A stretch of DNA of 64,000 nt from Mercurialis annua. Its lineage: Eukaryota > Streptophyta > Magnoliopsida > Malpighiales > Euphorbiaceae. Positions 11,860 through 25,011 of the stretch are shown here, piece by piece; within the stretch, counting starts at the first letter, position 1; each line of letters opens with the position of its first letter. The notes under the pieces are model-generated. The model did not search any database. It had not been told where the DNA came from and saw only the letters and a program-made list of their open reading frames with translations. The position numbers and the translations under genes are program-made. The DNA lies in NCBI RefSeq assembly GCF_937616625.2, contig NC_065570.1, forward strand, positions 2,986,001-3,050,000, written 5' to 3'.

Positions 11860-11956
11860 TTTTCGATAACTAGGAATGGGGGAGCGCTTGTGAGAGGAAT
11901 TGAATCCACGACCTTGACAATTTGTTGTCCAGCGCCTATACCATTTGAGTTAGAAG
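11860..11956 (-). mobile_element. tRNA-derived SINE, copy 2
   Basis: Same family as 8991-9097. On the minus strand it has an A box (CTCAAATGGTA) and a B box (GGTTCAATTCC: here GATTCAATTCC). The left flank again carries TATTAATAGTGTCAATTTG, but the right flank is replaced by a foldback element, so no target duplication can be shown. Confidence 0.65.
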
Positions 11957-11957
11957 A

Positions 11958-12126
11958 AAATTTTAGGTAAACCGAGTCTACCATATCATCCATAGATTAA
12001 GCCAATCACGTTATAACACTTCATTAAAATAATGGCAATAAATATGCTCAGATTTTTTTATGATATTACAATATTACCATCAATTTTAATGAGATGTTAT
12101 AACGTGATTAACTTAGTCTATGGACA
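11958..12126. mobile_element. Foldback MITE, truncated copy
   Basis: Arms around AATCACGTTATAACA at 12000-12030 and 12085-12115 are near-perfect inverted repeats. The outer left motif, TTTTAGGTAAACCGAGTC, matches the left end of the element at 15842-16041. The right outer end appears to be missing. Confidence 0.55.
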
Positions 12127-13654
12127 GTGACGAAGCCAGCCCGAAAATTCAGGTAGGACACAAATTCAATTTAAAAAAATCAAAGTATTATACCACAAAA
12201 AAGATAACTAAAATATATAATTATTGAATTTTCTAATGTAAAATAAAATGGAAAGTTAAAAACCGCATTATATAAAAATGTATTAATTTTTATTATTGTT
12301 TTAAAAACATGTTTATTTTTTTTTTCAAAATATTGATGATTTTTAAGAGTAGTTTGTTGCATACAATAATTAATTATATAAATCAACTTAAATTGCTTCT
12401 AAATTAAAGTTATAAATTTATATTCAAAAACTTACGTACTTTCAAAGCAAAAGCCGATGAGTGGCGTTAATTTTTTTAGATTAATGGAAGAGGATTTAAA
12501 AAAAATAAAAAAATAAAACAAATTTACTGTATTTGAAAAGAGTTAAAAACATTAAAAAAAAATTGAATAAAAAAATATTGAACATTTTAGAATTAGAATT
12601 TAATTATACAACCAAAGAAATTTCTTCAGCTGATTTATGTAATATTAGAATTTATTACACATTTTGATTTCCTGGACAATTCTAATCTTAGTAGTATATA
12701 TACGCCATCAAAAGAAATTATACATGGCTAATACTTATTAAAGTTTAAACTACCTTAGGAGATTAGATTATTAGTTTAGAAATAAGAATAATATATGAGG
12801 TAGGGCCAGGGAGGCATCCGTCTATGTCTATGGATGATGTGATAGATAGGACGATTAAAAGGCTAATGATATTAATAGACGTTTAAACTAAGAACATAAA
12901 TGACGTAAGTAACGTTAAAAATGAAATGTTGAATTTAATAAATAAAATGGTTATAGGAAATTTATTAGGGCTGTCCTAAATGTATTATAAGGTTAATAAA
13001 ATAGTCATTTTAAACAAATTGTAAAATGTTGTTTTTGTAACTTGTCCGAATCGAATATGAATCGATAGGCGACGCTTGGTGAATTAAGTCACGTTTCGAT
13101 TAAGATTAAGGTTGAACCTAAAGTAAGGATACTAAGGGTTATATATGCTATTTTAAACTCAAATTTGCTAAGGGAAAATATATTAAGGTGAAGCATTTTG
13201 AGGTTTAAACACGAAAAGACGAAATTGACGTAACAACGCAACGAAGCGAATGTAGACATTTGAGCGAGTTTTATAGGATTGATTGGGCATTATAGATGGG
13301 TTTAAGTTAAGAAGACTTAACTTAATATAGTAATTAATAGTTTTGATTTTATAATGCCAATGAGATATAAATGTATTTTGAACCTCGTTTGTAACAGACA
13401 AACCGAGAGGCGAAGGGATCGACGGTTTTGGCCTAGGAGTATTCGGCCAAGACTAATGCGTATAAACAATTTGGATTGGAAAGCAAGGAGTGAGTATACT
13501 TTACTCTCGCGTATTATTACGCTATTAGTATATTATAAAATATTTTATTTATAAGTTATAAAAATACATCGCATTATATAATAACTATTGTGATTTGAAA
13601 TTATATGAATTAAATGGTTATTCTACCGTGAGATACACAGAATATAACTTGTTA

Positions 13655-13694
<40 letters not shown>

Positions 13695-13699
13695 GACGA

Positions 13700-13756
<57 letters not shown>

Positions 13757-15841
13757 GTTTATGTTTGATAATTAAATTGTGAATTGATTTATTATATATG
13801 TGGGAATGAATTACATATTTGGTGTTGGATCAAATTGAGTGGTGTTTTGGTTGTTGTTTGTTCTATGTTTGACATTTTGTAAAAGTGGACTTCGTGGCTA
13901 CTATTTGAGCCATCCAATTACACATTCATTTAACAAATTAAATACCAATATGTGGATAATTTGTTAAACGAACGGTAGCAATAATAAATAATAAACATAA
14001 AATAATAAAAAAATAAAGAAATTACTTATAGTTGGTAGCGGCTAATGTGTTATAAATATTACCTTCATTTTATAGGAAAGTAAAAATTGAAATATCGAGA
14101 TCATTCAGAGCAACAATCACCATAGTAGAATACCTGATTATTTAAATTAAAAACAATGATAAAAATAATTCGATCTTACCTGACAGTAGCGGTGTCCAAT
14201 GAGGTAGCCGAGGAAGGAAGTGAGCTAGAGGGGCCATTTGAGAAGCCCCTCTTGCATAAGTAAACGTGATAAAGAAAACTCGCCATATGTGATAGAAACA
14301 CTCATAAAGGGGCAATAAACACCCAATTGGGGATGGAATTTTTCTTAAAAATGACTAAAAAAATTCATAAAGTATACAAAAAATATATTGATTTAAAAAT
14401 TAAATAAAACTCATAAAACATGAAAAAAATCACTCAAACATCAGATATTTGTTTTTTAGTAATTACGTCAAAGACTTGATCTCCAATTCTCATTTCCATG
14501 GATGAGTTTTATGCAACAAGTTGTTAACGAGAATAAGACATCCATTGAAAATTCTAGCAATTTACATCTCAACAATTTCAATTCTGAATTCACAACTAAA
14601 CAATCAACACCACACGGTTATCATCAATATGCAGTTTAATTATTATTATGATGATATGTTTTAGGGTTATTATTAATATTTTCAACAGTTGGTAATGGTG
14701 TTTCATAAGAGAACATTCATTTCAATTTTTCCTTTTTCTTTAAACTTCAAAAGGGAACAAATTTTTTTTAATAGTAGATACAGAAATGAACAATTCAAAA
14801 AGAGTATAATGGGTTAAGTTAGAGTTTATATCTTTAATTATGATAAAAAACATGAATAAACACAAATTTAATTTTAGAAAGAGATATCAAAATATGAGAA
14901 GAAAATAATTGGATGTAAACAACATAAAATTAAATGATAAACCAAATTCAAAATCTATATCTTTTTTCAAATGAAAATTTAAGCCAAGAAAACTGAAATT
15001 ATAATTTTCAAATTTTTAGGTTATTATGAGAATGACTTTTTTTATTGTTTTCATTGAATTGAAATTTTACTTTTGCATTTTAATGAAACATATACATTTT
15101 CATCTAGATTTTAATTGGATTTTTAAAATTTACAGGCGAATGAGAAAGTTATAAAAGTTCAGTATTTGAAATTTTGGTTTCTACTTTGTATCTTCAAATA
15201 AAAATTTGGTGACTTTTAAAAACCAAAATAGGTGTATTTTTTGATTCCTTGTTGGCAATTCATGCACACTGATGATATATAAAAGCAGTTATTATAAAAA
15301 AAAATATAAAAAAACAGTTACCATTATACGGATGATAAAGGCATGAAGACAAGAAGATCTTCCACTGTTGCTTCATCTCTATTTATGTTGAAACGCATAT
15401 TTGTCGAGGCCAGTTTTGTTACTTTAGCAATTTGTCCCAGTGAAGGCCGTGCCCAAACGTCGCCGTGATATATTGTCTCAAGTTAAACCCTCCAAAGTTA
15501 AAACTTTAAATCTGCCGGATAAATCTCCATCTTCTCTAAACACATTGGAATTGAGAGTGGAGTGGAATTTGACGTCTTGTTTGCGAAAGAAAGTGGACTT
15601 GGAAGGAAAGGGATGGAGAGTAAAAAAAATATATTTATTAATAGTGTCAATTTGTTAACTTGTTATATGTGATTTAAAATTTTTGAATTAAGAATGAAAA
15701 GGAAAAAAAAGAAAAAAAAATATATGTGATTTAAATGTATTCTTATAAACATATAATAATTTGTATAATTTTCAACCTTCCTTCAATTTTTTGATTCTAC
15801 CTAATTCTAATGGGGTATGTTTTTCTTAATTTGAGGACAAA
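12127..15841. other. Intergenic DNA, no gene seen
   Basis: AT-rich. It contains the TA microsatellite at 13652-13751. The stretch 13020-13540 is less AT-rich and ends in TGAGTATACTTTACTCTCGCG, and could be a decayed LTR. The stretch 14180-14290 has weakly coding-like sequence on the minus strand next to a GTAAGA donor-like site. The stretch 15440-15640 gives a 72-residue lysine-rich frame with no recognisable domain. None of these is good enough to call as a gene. Confidence 0.5.
13652..13751. repeat. (TA)n microsatellite
   Basis: About 100 bp of TA dinucleotides, interrupted by TACATA and by AGACGAG. The length is likely to vary between individuals and may be imprecise in an assembly. Confidence 0.95.
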
Positions 15842-16041
15842 TTTTTAGGTAGACTCGGTTCATCCGTGGACTAAATTTATCATATAATGACACGTCATTA
15901 AAATAATGACAATCTTGTAGATCAAATATATAAATAAATAATAAGTAAATTTACAATATTGTCATCATTTTAATGACGTATCATTATGTGATAGGTTTAG
16001 TACACGTATGACGTGGTGGATTGAGTGTACTTAAAAAAAAA
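15842..16041. mobile_element. Foldback MITE
   Basis: About 200 bp. Two arms of some 85 bp are imperfect inverted repeats around TCATTAAAATAATGACAAT. It is related to the truncated copy at 11958-12126. I could not define a target duplication, so the ends are approximate. Confidence 0.6.
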
Positions 16042-16246
16042 TTAATTTGAGTATATGATCATTTAATAATGTATTTAAATATCTATCTGAATTGACAATT
16101 GTTAGGTTGGAGAAATGTTACTACTGGCTTATATAATAGTGTATTATAATTATCTAGACAATGAATAATTGAATATGAAAGTTTACGCTATTTGAGAAAA
16201 ATCTTTCTATTACGCGCGGTTACATAAATTACCAGCTTTATTTTAA

Positions 16247-16697
16247 GGATTACGGTCTGAAAAACTATTCACCTTTCAATTTTTTTTCAATTGCACCCTC
16301 ATCTTATTATTTTTTTAATAGCACCCTATTTCGTATTTTTGGCTTTCAATAGCACCCCGACCTTGTAAAACAGTCAATTTTACCATATTTTGTATTTTTG
16401 ACTTTCAATAGCACCATAAATCATCAAATTAAACTCATTTATCGAGGACGTATTTGAATTTTTTTTAAGTTAAAGGACTTGTTTAAAAGTGTGCAAGTGG
16501 AAAAAAGTATGATTTCACCTGTAAATTTAGTTTTTTTGAAAATTTTCATCCTTATAATAATCAAATCATCTAATTTTTTTAATTTAGAATGCTATTGAAA
16601 GCCAAAAATATAAAATAGGGTGCTATTGAAAAAATTACAAGGTGAGGGTGCTATTGAAAAAAATTTGAAAAGTCGGTAGTTTTGCAGATCTTAAACC
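16247..16697. mobile_element. Mutator-like MITE (9-bp TSD)
   Basis: 451 bp. The long imperfect TIRs carry repeated CAATAGCACCCT motifs in opposite orientations at the two ends. The 9-bp target duplication TTATTTTAA is exact at 16238-16246 and 16698-16706. No coding capacity. Confidence 0.82.
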
Positions 16698-16706
16698 TTA
16701 TTTTAA

Positions 16707-19363
16707 AAGTTGGTGAGCATATTATATAATTATAAGATAAATACACATACTAACTAAAACCAAACACGATAAAATACAACACGCGTTTGAAAACGATACA
16801 TCGAAACGAACAATTGTCAAACAAATCCGAACAAATAAAAAGACACCATGCTAGTGACTATTGCGGTTAGAGATTATAATTGTTATTATACTTCTTGAAA
16901 TAAAAGACATCAAGAACAAAACTTTAAAAATGACATATCATTTAAATGCTAAAACCCGAAAATGAGGAAAACAACACGAATGAGTCCAGACAGCTATATT
17001 TAATTATTAAATAGAAAATTAAAAATCATTCGAGACCATTTAAAATAAGGTTTAGTCATTACGAAAACATTTGGAACACTAAACCATCATCACGATATCC
17101 TTATATCAGTATCATCAATTATTAAGGATTGTGAATTCCGAGATCCCTGATTCCATTTAGTACATCACCGATCCCAGTCAATTAACAAAATGTGAAGCCC
17201 GAGAGTAATGGAATTTTGTAAAATACAAGAAATTAATAGAATAAAATTATATTATTAAATTTTATAAAAAAAATATTATTTAAAAAATTATAAATTTGTA
17301 AGATGAAGAAATGTAATGTGGCGTCGGGCACTTATTATTTTGACATATAAATGGATTTTTACGTCAAATTTTTCAATTTCTTGGTCTTGGTTCTTCAAAA
17401 ATGACTTGAACTACAACACTAAGGCAAATTCTTGATGAACCTTCTATTCTTCATGGACTCTACTTGTGAATCTAATAGTTTTATTTGGGCCTCATGCTTT
17501 TTGTTAGACCTTTTTATCGGCCTGTTTTTCATTTTTTGTTGGAAGAAGCAACTTTTTTTAATAGGACAGAATATTTGAAAATATTACTAAAATGTCAGTA
17601 GATTCCATTATTATTTTGTTATTAATGAAAATTATGTTATTGATCTTCTTTCAATCGGACTCACTAAAAACCTCTGCAGTCAATTTTTGGTTTAAACTAA
17701 TCATCGAGTAGAGCGGACGGATCGCCGAGTTGCACAATCAAAGAGTCCTATAATGCGATTGAAGAATATTAATATAACTATTTATGATAGTCAATTGAGA
17801 TTTTCATTCTATACGGCTTGAATTTGCTTTTTTATGTAATTGTTGACAAATTGTACTCTTATTTTTTCATTAATGAAATATTCATTATAATAAAAGAATA
17901 GAAATAAAAGTAGTGTTAGAATGTGGTTAAATTTGATCAAAAGAAAATATAGAGACTAGAAGAAGTATCATGGTTTGGATAATTTAAACCTTGCAATTCC
18001 TATATGTGGAATTGTGGATTGTATATAAATTTTACCAATATATTTTTGTGATATAATAAATAATCGTATTTGATATAAATAATAATATACAAGTTAACCC
18101 AATTATAATAACATAATTATTTTAATTTAATTTTGTGTCATATTAAGTCGTTTAATCGCATCATATCGCTGGTAAATTTAGAGCTATGAAGTCAAAAGTA
18201 AATTATGGAAACTATTTATTGAAAACTCCATGTCTTAAGTACCAATTGTGGACAAGACACACACAATTTGATTTTTCTAACTTTGTAATGGATCAATGTT
18301 GAACTAATTGCAAAAGTTGAAGGTTGTAAAGAGTATATTGAATTTGGTTAAATTACAAAATCATACATTTGATAGGTAGCTATATATTTTACAAATGTTT
18401 TAAATATATTAATTTATCACAACGGCACATAAAAAAACAAATTAAACATTTGGCGGCTTGTTTATGAAAAAAAGGTGAGTAAGCTATATTTAATGCAAAA
18501 TGGTTATCCCCACATGTCTCAATTTACAGCTAATTTACATATATAGCTGTCTCATGGCTGGCCTAACATTATTTTTCTACATTGGCATATACTGGATATT
18601 TCTATAATTAATAAACAATTTATAATAAATATTTATTAAAACAGTTAATTATTTAAATAAAATAAACTTATTTAGAATTAGATTAAATAGCAGTTTAGTA
18701 TATCAAATTAATATTAAAAATTAGATTAAATATATAATAAAAAATATAACATTAAATATAAGTATTGCCTATCAAATTAAATAAATTTAAAAATAGCATG
18801 TTCCAAACTCTACACTCCTCTTTTGCTATAATAAAAAAATACTATAAAATTATTTAAGCATTATTAGTGGGGTAATCTTTTGACTTTACGTGATGATCAT
18901 GATTATAAGCTATGATAATCATACAATAATGGCGTATTTGATTTCTTATAATAAATTGAGACCTTACACCAACCTCATCAAACGATCGGTTTATTATTAT
19001 AAGTTGCAATAACAATATTTTAATTTGCATTTTCACATGCAAATATTCAATAGAGAAAGACATCCTTGCATTATCATTATAGATTAGTATGTTTTCTCTG
19101 TAAATACCAATTTGTAAAAATTATTGGATCAAATCACTTTCTTGATGACAATTGACAAGTACACATTGTTCTATTTCACTATAATGATATTTGATTACAT
19201 ATATAATTCGTCAAAAAGAAGCTCAATACACTAATTTTTATCATGGTAATGAATATCTCAATTCAAATTATGAATGATTTAATTAATATTTATAGTTACA
19301 GTAATTTTTATCCTTACAAAACAGTCTAATATTTTAAGAGATTTATGAAATTAAAATAGAAAA
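16707..19363. other. Intergenic DNA, nothing identified
   Basis: About 2.6 kb of AT-rich sequence with no frame longer than about 70 codons, no clear inverted or tandem repeat and no recognisable domain. Confidence 0.55.
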
Positions 19364-19691
19364 GGTGAGTAAAAATTCATTTAAATCAAATCAACTGATT
19401 TATATGAATTAATTAATTTAATTTTTTTATTGATTCAGTTTAATTTGATTGATTCTCTTACTTCAAAAATTTATGTTTAATTACGGATAAGAACTTTAAA
19501 AATTCGTTTAACCGAATCAATCAACTTCTTTACATTTTGTCAGTTCAACTGAAATAACTAATTAATTCGGCCGATCTGATTTTATATTTTAAAGTTGATG
19601 CTAATTTGATTTAGTTAATTTAACCGGTTTGATAAAATAGAAACTATCTATTCAATTTGATCCTAATTAAATCAATCATCATTGCTCATCC
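19364..19691. mobile_element. hAT-like MITE of the GGTGAG family (probable)
   Basis: It starts GGTGAGTAAAAATTC and ends TTGCTCATCC, so the ends are imperfect inverted repeats. The interior is rich in TTGATT and CCGAATCAATC motifs. A sister copy lies in RPL10 intron 2 (49982-50346). No clear target duplication was found, so assignment to hAT is by resemblance only. Confidence 0.5.
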
Positions 19692-20209
19692 ATAATTTAA
19701 AAACACTTAATTACAATTTTAAGTGTTCTCTATAAACCAAAATAGTAATATGCTCTTATTAAAGAGAACTTGATCTAACAAGTAATATTTTTACATTATT
19801 AATTTTAGCCTTCAAAGACAAAACACCTCGTTCCAAAGATATTCCATAACACAATAATCCAACACGACATCGTATTACTCATTTGTGGACCTAAATGTCC
19901 AAAAAGTCGGCCATACCAACAAAAAAATAAATTAAAAAAAAAGAAGGTTCGAATAACTTTTGCATGTGCAAAAGCTTAATTTCCTCATCATCTCCTGCTG
20001 TCAATCTCTCACTAAAATAGTTCTGTCACTGCCACAATTCTAATGTAATGCCCACTTGAATACATTCCATTAACAACTACTTTCCCATCATTTAACTTCC
20101 ATTAAAATACACTTCAAGAAATAAAAATCTTTAGTTTTTTTTTTAAATTATTTTCCACTCTCTAGCTTAATTTTTTTTCAAGATTATGCAGTTTTGATTC
20201 TTTGAATCA

Positions 20210-23200
20210 ATGGGTTCATCTACACTTCTTGATTATGCTCTGTTTCAACTCACCCCAACTCGAACCAGGTACTATTTTTTCTCTTTTTAGGTAGCACAGA
20301 CACGGAAAAATGAATATACAGACATGGCAAAACGGTGTTATTTTAAGATTTTTAAAAATGAAGTTTCGGGTGTGAAAAGTCAAATGTCCGAAACATTTCA
20401 TTTGACCGAAATGTTTCTAATGTTGAACACGTTGATTAAATGATGTGTTCGTGCTATTAGTTCTCATTTTAAGTTCTTGTTTGTGTAATTTTAGTAGTAA
20501 TACGAGGTTGTTTGTTTGTTGAATTTTGAAGATGTGATCTGGTTCTGTTTTATGGAGGAAAAACCGAGAAATTGGCTACTGGTTTATTTGAACCGTTCAT
20601 TTCGCATCTGAAATTTGCTCAAGATCAGATTTCTAAAGGTGGATATTCTATCAAACTCTGCCCACCCAATGGTTATGCTCCTTGGTTCACTAAACCTACT
20701 TTTGAGAGGTAATTTATTGATTAATGAGTTAATTACTGTTACTACTGAGTTTAGGTTAGAATTAGTGTTTCTCTTAATATTTTAATTTGGGTTTATGCAA
20801 ATTAAATGACGGAATGCAGTGTGTTTTGTAATTACAACACGGACTTTAAATCTTGACAATGCAGGACACAAACTATTAATATTTTGTAATTCGGAACACC
20901 AAGCAATTTTCCGATAAAAAAGAGTTGATATGGGCACCAGAATACAAACTATTTCGGCATCTATAGGAGCACATTTTATCGGAAAATTATTTGGTGTTCC
21001 GAATTGTAAAATTTGATGGTTCATATATGATATTGTCAAGATTTAAAGTTCACAATTTATCATGCTATTAACCCCTTTAATTTCCTAAAAACCTAAAAGT
21101 CGGGGACAATGATTTTTCAAACTCGAGGAAAAAATAGTAATTTCGACCGGAGAAACAATAACTAGTAAAGAAAGCATGATATTGAAGTAATGTTGGATCA
21201 ATTAAGGGTTAATTATGGATCATAACACTAAGACATGTTTTGAGTTTTGGTGATTTTTTTTTTTTTTCAAATCTTGATGCTAAATAAATACTCCAAATAC
21301 TAAATTTTGTTACTATTATACTGAAACTGCTTAATTAATTTGTTATTGCTATTCTTTGGCGTAGATTTGTGAGGTTTGTTAGCACACCAGCAGTGCTCGA
21401 GAGATTTGTCAATCTCGAAAAGGAAATATTGCAGATTGAGAGTTCAACTCAAGCTAATGAATCCTCCAAGGTATGTATCTTGTATATAAAATATCTTGAT
21501 TTATTGTTGTTCGCATATAAATAATCAGATTAATGATTGAGTTCTCCTTTGGTATTTGCTTCAGACAAAAGGGGAAGCCGAGGGTAGTGACAGTGCTCTG
21601 CAAGAAGGAAATTCCAAGTAATTCGCCATACTTTTATATATATAAATGAATAAATTTGTTGTATAATGAAACTTATCGAGTCCTACTGTTTGCGCTTATT
21701 TGAATTCCGTCTATGTTTTCAGGAAATGTGTTCGAAGCTCTGAAACTTTATATATTTATAACATTTTCTTGCGAGAAATCTTATTTCTGCATTTATTGTT
21801 TCAATGTTTCCAATTTCGTGCAACATAACTTGTTTACATGTAGAGACTATTTTGTCATCGGCATTATTGATCAGTCATTTCTTTTGACATGGTAGGATTC
21901 AACTCCAGCGGCTTCTTGAAACACGAAAAACTTTGCTCCGCAAGGAGCAAGCCATGGCGTATGCTCGTGGCCTTGTTGCAGGATTTGATATGGATAACAT
22001 AGATGATCTCATTTCCTTTGCTGATGAATTTGGAGCTTCACGGTTAAGGTAAGAAACCTCATAATCAAGAAAATTTCCCGTTCAACTTTTTCTAAGTTTC
22101 TTCTTACATTGGTTCTGCAGTTTTGAAATAAAGTAGTGTCTACTGTTTAAATGCAGGGAAGCATGTATTAATTTCAAGGAATTGTGTAAAAAGAAGAGAG
22201 GGGACGGTCTGTGGATGGAGGAATTAGCAGCAATGGAGGCATGTCCGCCAGCAGAACTGTCATTTTTGGGAACATCAGGAATAGTACTTAATAACGCTGT
22301 TAGCACGCTGAATCCAAATATCGCTCTAAATTTTCACAAAGGTGGCTCAGCTGATTTTGCATCAAATGGATCTGTAGATGCATCGACATCTGATTCAACA
22401 GCGAGTCATGCAAGTTCTGATGGCAAAAAGGGTAACACATATTTACTTCTTGAAAAGCCAACAATGATAACTAATACTAATGTCCAATAATATCTCGTTG
22501 TCTGATGTTAAGCGCGGTCATTTTGTAGATGACAACTCGGCGACAACCAAAATGCAGGCTCCGATGTCATGGCCAAATCAGATGCCTCAATATATGTACA
22601 ATTTCCCACCATATCAAGGATATCCATACCCTCCTCCTCATTACGCCATGAACATGCAGTGGCCTCCTGGTTTTAATGAGTATGGTCTGGTAAAGAAAGA
22701 GAAGTCTCCGAACAGAAAAGGTTCTGAACATTCAGGAGAAGACGGACAAACTGAGTCCAGCAACTCTGAGGTTGAGAGTGGCTCAGATTCGAATACGCTG
22801 CAAGACAGGAGACGCTCTAAGGATTCTTCACACCGAAAAAAGCATAAGAAGAAATCGTCTAAGACAGTGGTCATCCGTAATATTAACTATATTACTCCTA
22901 AGAGAAGAAATGGAGAAAAAGGAAAAGACTCTGATGAATCATCTGATGAGGAGGATTTCGTTGATGAAGATTCCCTCAGGCAGCAGGTAGACGATGTAAT
23001 AGGATCACTGGAGCAATCACACAAGTCAAACTCGAGTAGTCGTAAGAAAAAAGGTTCACGCAAAAGCAACGGGTCGAATGATGCGATTCCAGCAGAGGGA
23101 GGAAAGGCGACCGAGAACTGGGATGCTTTCCAGAACCTTCTGATGAGAGATGAGGAGTCCACTGTTAACGAAGTAGAAAATTTAAATCCAATGGATGCTC

Positions 23201-24393
23201 TCGGAGGCTCAGGAGATGGAACTGCATTAGCTATTGTCCCTGTTCTGGATCTAGAATCAGAGACAGTACCAAAACAACGAATGGTTGCAGGTGATTCGTT
23301 TATTGTAACTCAAAGGGACGGAGGATCTGAGGAAAGAAATAGGCTGGAAGGTATTGAAAATGCAGAGAGCATTAGATCAATCGTGAAGAGAAGCGATTAC
23401 ACAGACGGGGATTTGGTAATTCCACAAAGAATGGATGATTTAGGAAGCGGACTCAGGGGCATCTTAGAAACGGACTCACGCATAATCAAGCCAGGAAAAG
23501 GAGAAGATTGGTTTGTTGTCAACCACGCAGAGCAGCCAGAAAACCAAAACTCATCCGATGACATAATTTTCAGCGGCGACAGTTTAAACGTTGAGAAAAA
23601 CAGAAAAGAACTATTCATTGATGATTCTTTCATGGTGCATACTCGACCAGTTGATGATCTGTACGAGTCCCAGTGGAAAGTCGACATTAGCATGGATGAC
23701 GATCTAATTTTATCTTCCCAGCTAGAAAGCAGCACTGTGAAAGATAGCCAAGAACCACTGAGTTCCCATGAACCGAGCGACCTCTGCATGGTGCTTGAAA
23801 GGGAATCTGGATTTGAATCTGCAAGAGACTCATGGAATACAGACCATGGAATCGACATATCATTCATGGAAAATGATCTAAGGAGCTCAACTAATGGAAG
23901 TAATACTAATAGTAATGCTGATAAGAAGCTTACTGCAAATTGTGACAGCAATATTGCCAAGAAAGAGGAAACTAAAGGAAAAAGAATTCCGGGCAAAGAC
24001 CTTCGGTCCAAAGTTTTGCCTCCGAACAACAAAACAGACATGCTGTCTAAGAGTCGAAAGCCATCTATAACGAGTAGGCCCTTAATTCCGAAGAGCAAGC
24101 AAGAGAAGGTGGTGCTAAATCCTAATTTTCAAAATCAAGTTGTCATTTGATCGCCTTTGACTTAATTTCTAACTTTTTATAATGCTTGTGAACAGGAAGA
24201 AGAGATTCGGAAAAGGATGGAAGAAGTATCGCTTCAGCGCCAGAAAAGAATTGCAGAAAGAACCGCAGCTGCTAGTTTGGCTCCCACAGCAACCAAAAGA
24301 ATCCCACCAGAGAGGAAACAAGACAAAAACAAAACTCTTTCCACTACCCAACAGACAAACAAGGTGAGTTCCATCAAAATCAGGGCAGCTTAA
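20210..24393 (+). CDS. CIP7-like (COP1-interacting protein 7 family) protein
   Basis: Exons: 20210-20268, 20532-20708, 21365-21470, 21565-21617, 21896-22048, 22157-22431, 22529-24108 and 24196-24393. All introns are GT-AG and all phases match, giving 866 residues. The N-terminus ([39 protein letters not shown]) is the conserved block of plant CIP7-like proteins. A Pro/Tyr-rich segment follows at about residue 305, a basic [22 protein letters not shown] stretch near 367 that could act as a nuclear signal, long acidic/Ser-rich sequence, and a charged [10 protein letters not shown] helix from about residue 802. Arabidopsis CIP7 is a nuclear partner of the COP1 ubiquitin ligase and promotes light-regulated gene expression; here that role is inferred. 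Family members usually exceed 1000 residues. This frame ends 10 codons past a consensus GTGAGT donor at 24364, so either the C-terminus is lost or a later exon was missed. Introns 1 and 2 each hold a MITE. Confidence 0.88.
20288..20460. mobile_element. Intronic MITE of the GGTAGCAC family, copy 1
   Basis: 173 bp in intron 1 of the CIP7-like gene. The left end is TAGGTAGCACAGACAC and the right end GTGTTCGTGCTATTA, so the termini are inverted repeats. Internal landmarks are GGTGTTATTTTAAG and GAAGTTTCGGGTGTG. Relatives occur at 24872, 25727, 33203 and 34917. Confidence 0.7.
20789..21074. mobile_element. Mutator-like MITE in intron 2 of the CIP7-like gene
   Basis: 286 bp with TIRs of roughly 110 bp (shared inner landmarks CTTTAAATCTTGACAAT and ATTCGGAACACCAA, inverted at the other end). 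The flanks TTTTAATTT (20780-20788) and CTTTAATTT (21075-21083) match at 8 of 9 positions. ORFs within it are chance. Confidence 0.7.
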
Positions 24394-25011
24394 TAATGAT
24401 AAAAACATAAAAAAGAAAAATATCAGTGTGAGTGGTAAATCATTAGTTGATGATATTTTTCTTGGCTCTTTTTGTCATTTGAGCGGACGAGAATACGTCA
24501 TCTATCCATCAATATGATTTCGAGACTGAAATCTCGAAGATTGCTCATATAGTGCTACAAATCTATATAAGAAGTTCATAATGTATAGTTTTCAACCTTC
24601 AAATTCTTTTGTATGTAATACTGGGACCAAATAGGTACACTCTAAAGGAGTCAAGAAAATAAATATCCTAAAGTTTAGCTTCTGTCCTATAAACAGAGCT
24701 GATATGTAATCTAAACATTGTAGTATAGTTTTATTGTTGTTGTCACTCTACATTACTATGATTGTTTGATTGAGTTCTGATTCCATATAATATTGAGAAA
24801 TTAGCATATATTAAGTTCAATCTATTCACAGCGTAGCGAAAACATCAATCAACCGAAAGCTTATACCATACACCTAAGTAACATGCACAGACATTTCATT
24901 CAATTAACATTTCCCGTAAAGTATGTCGGAAATTTGACGTTTTTGACACAAAAGTTCATTTTCAACAGAGGAAATCTTGAAATAACACCATTTCATTGCC
25001 ATACACTAATG
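24394..25011. other. Intergenic region between convergent genes
   Basis: 3' flank of the CIP7-like gene (+) and of the glycine-rich protein gene (-). I looked here for further CIP7-like exons on the plus strand and saw none. It contains a truncated intron-type MITE at 24872-24998. Confidence 0.6.
24872..24998 (-). mobile_element. GGTAGCAC-family MITE, truncated copy 2
   Basis: In reverse orientation, with landmarks ATTTGACG, GAAATAACACCATTTC and CATGCACAGACATTTC. The terminal repeat at one end (TGTCCGTGCTA side) is missing. It lies just past the stop codon of the minus-strand gene. Confidence 0.55.

Noticed and set aside
22182..22490. Separate small ORF before the long CIP7-like exon
   Set aside because: It is exon 6 of the CIP7-like gene read into the next intron, not its own gene.
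23397..24098. 233-codon minus-strand ORF
   Set aside because: Antisense shadow of the long acidic/Ser-rich CIP7-like exon; its Leu/Ser-rich composition follows from the sense codons.
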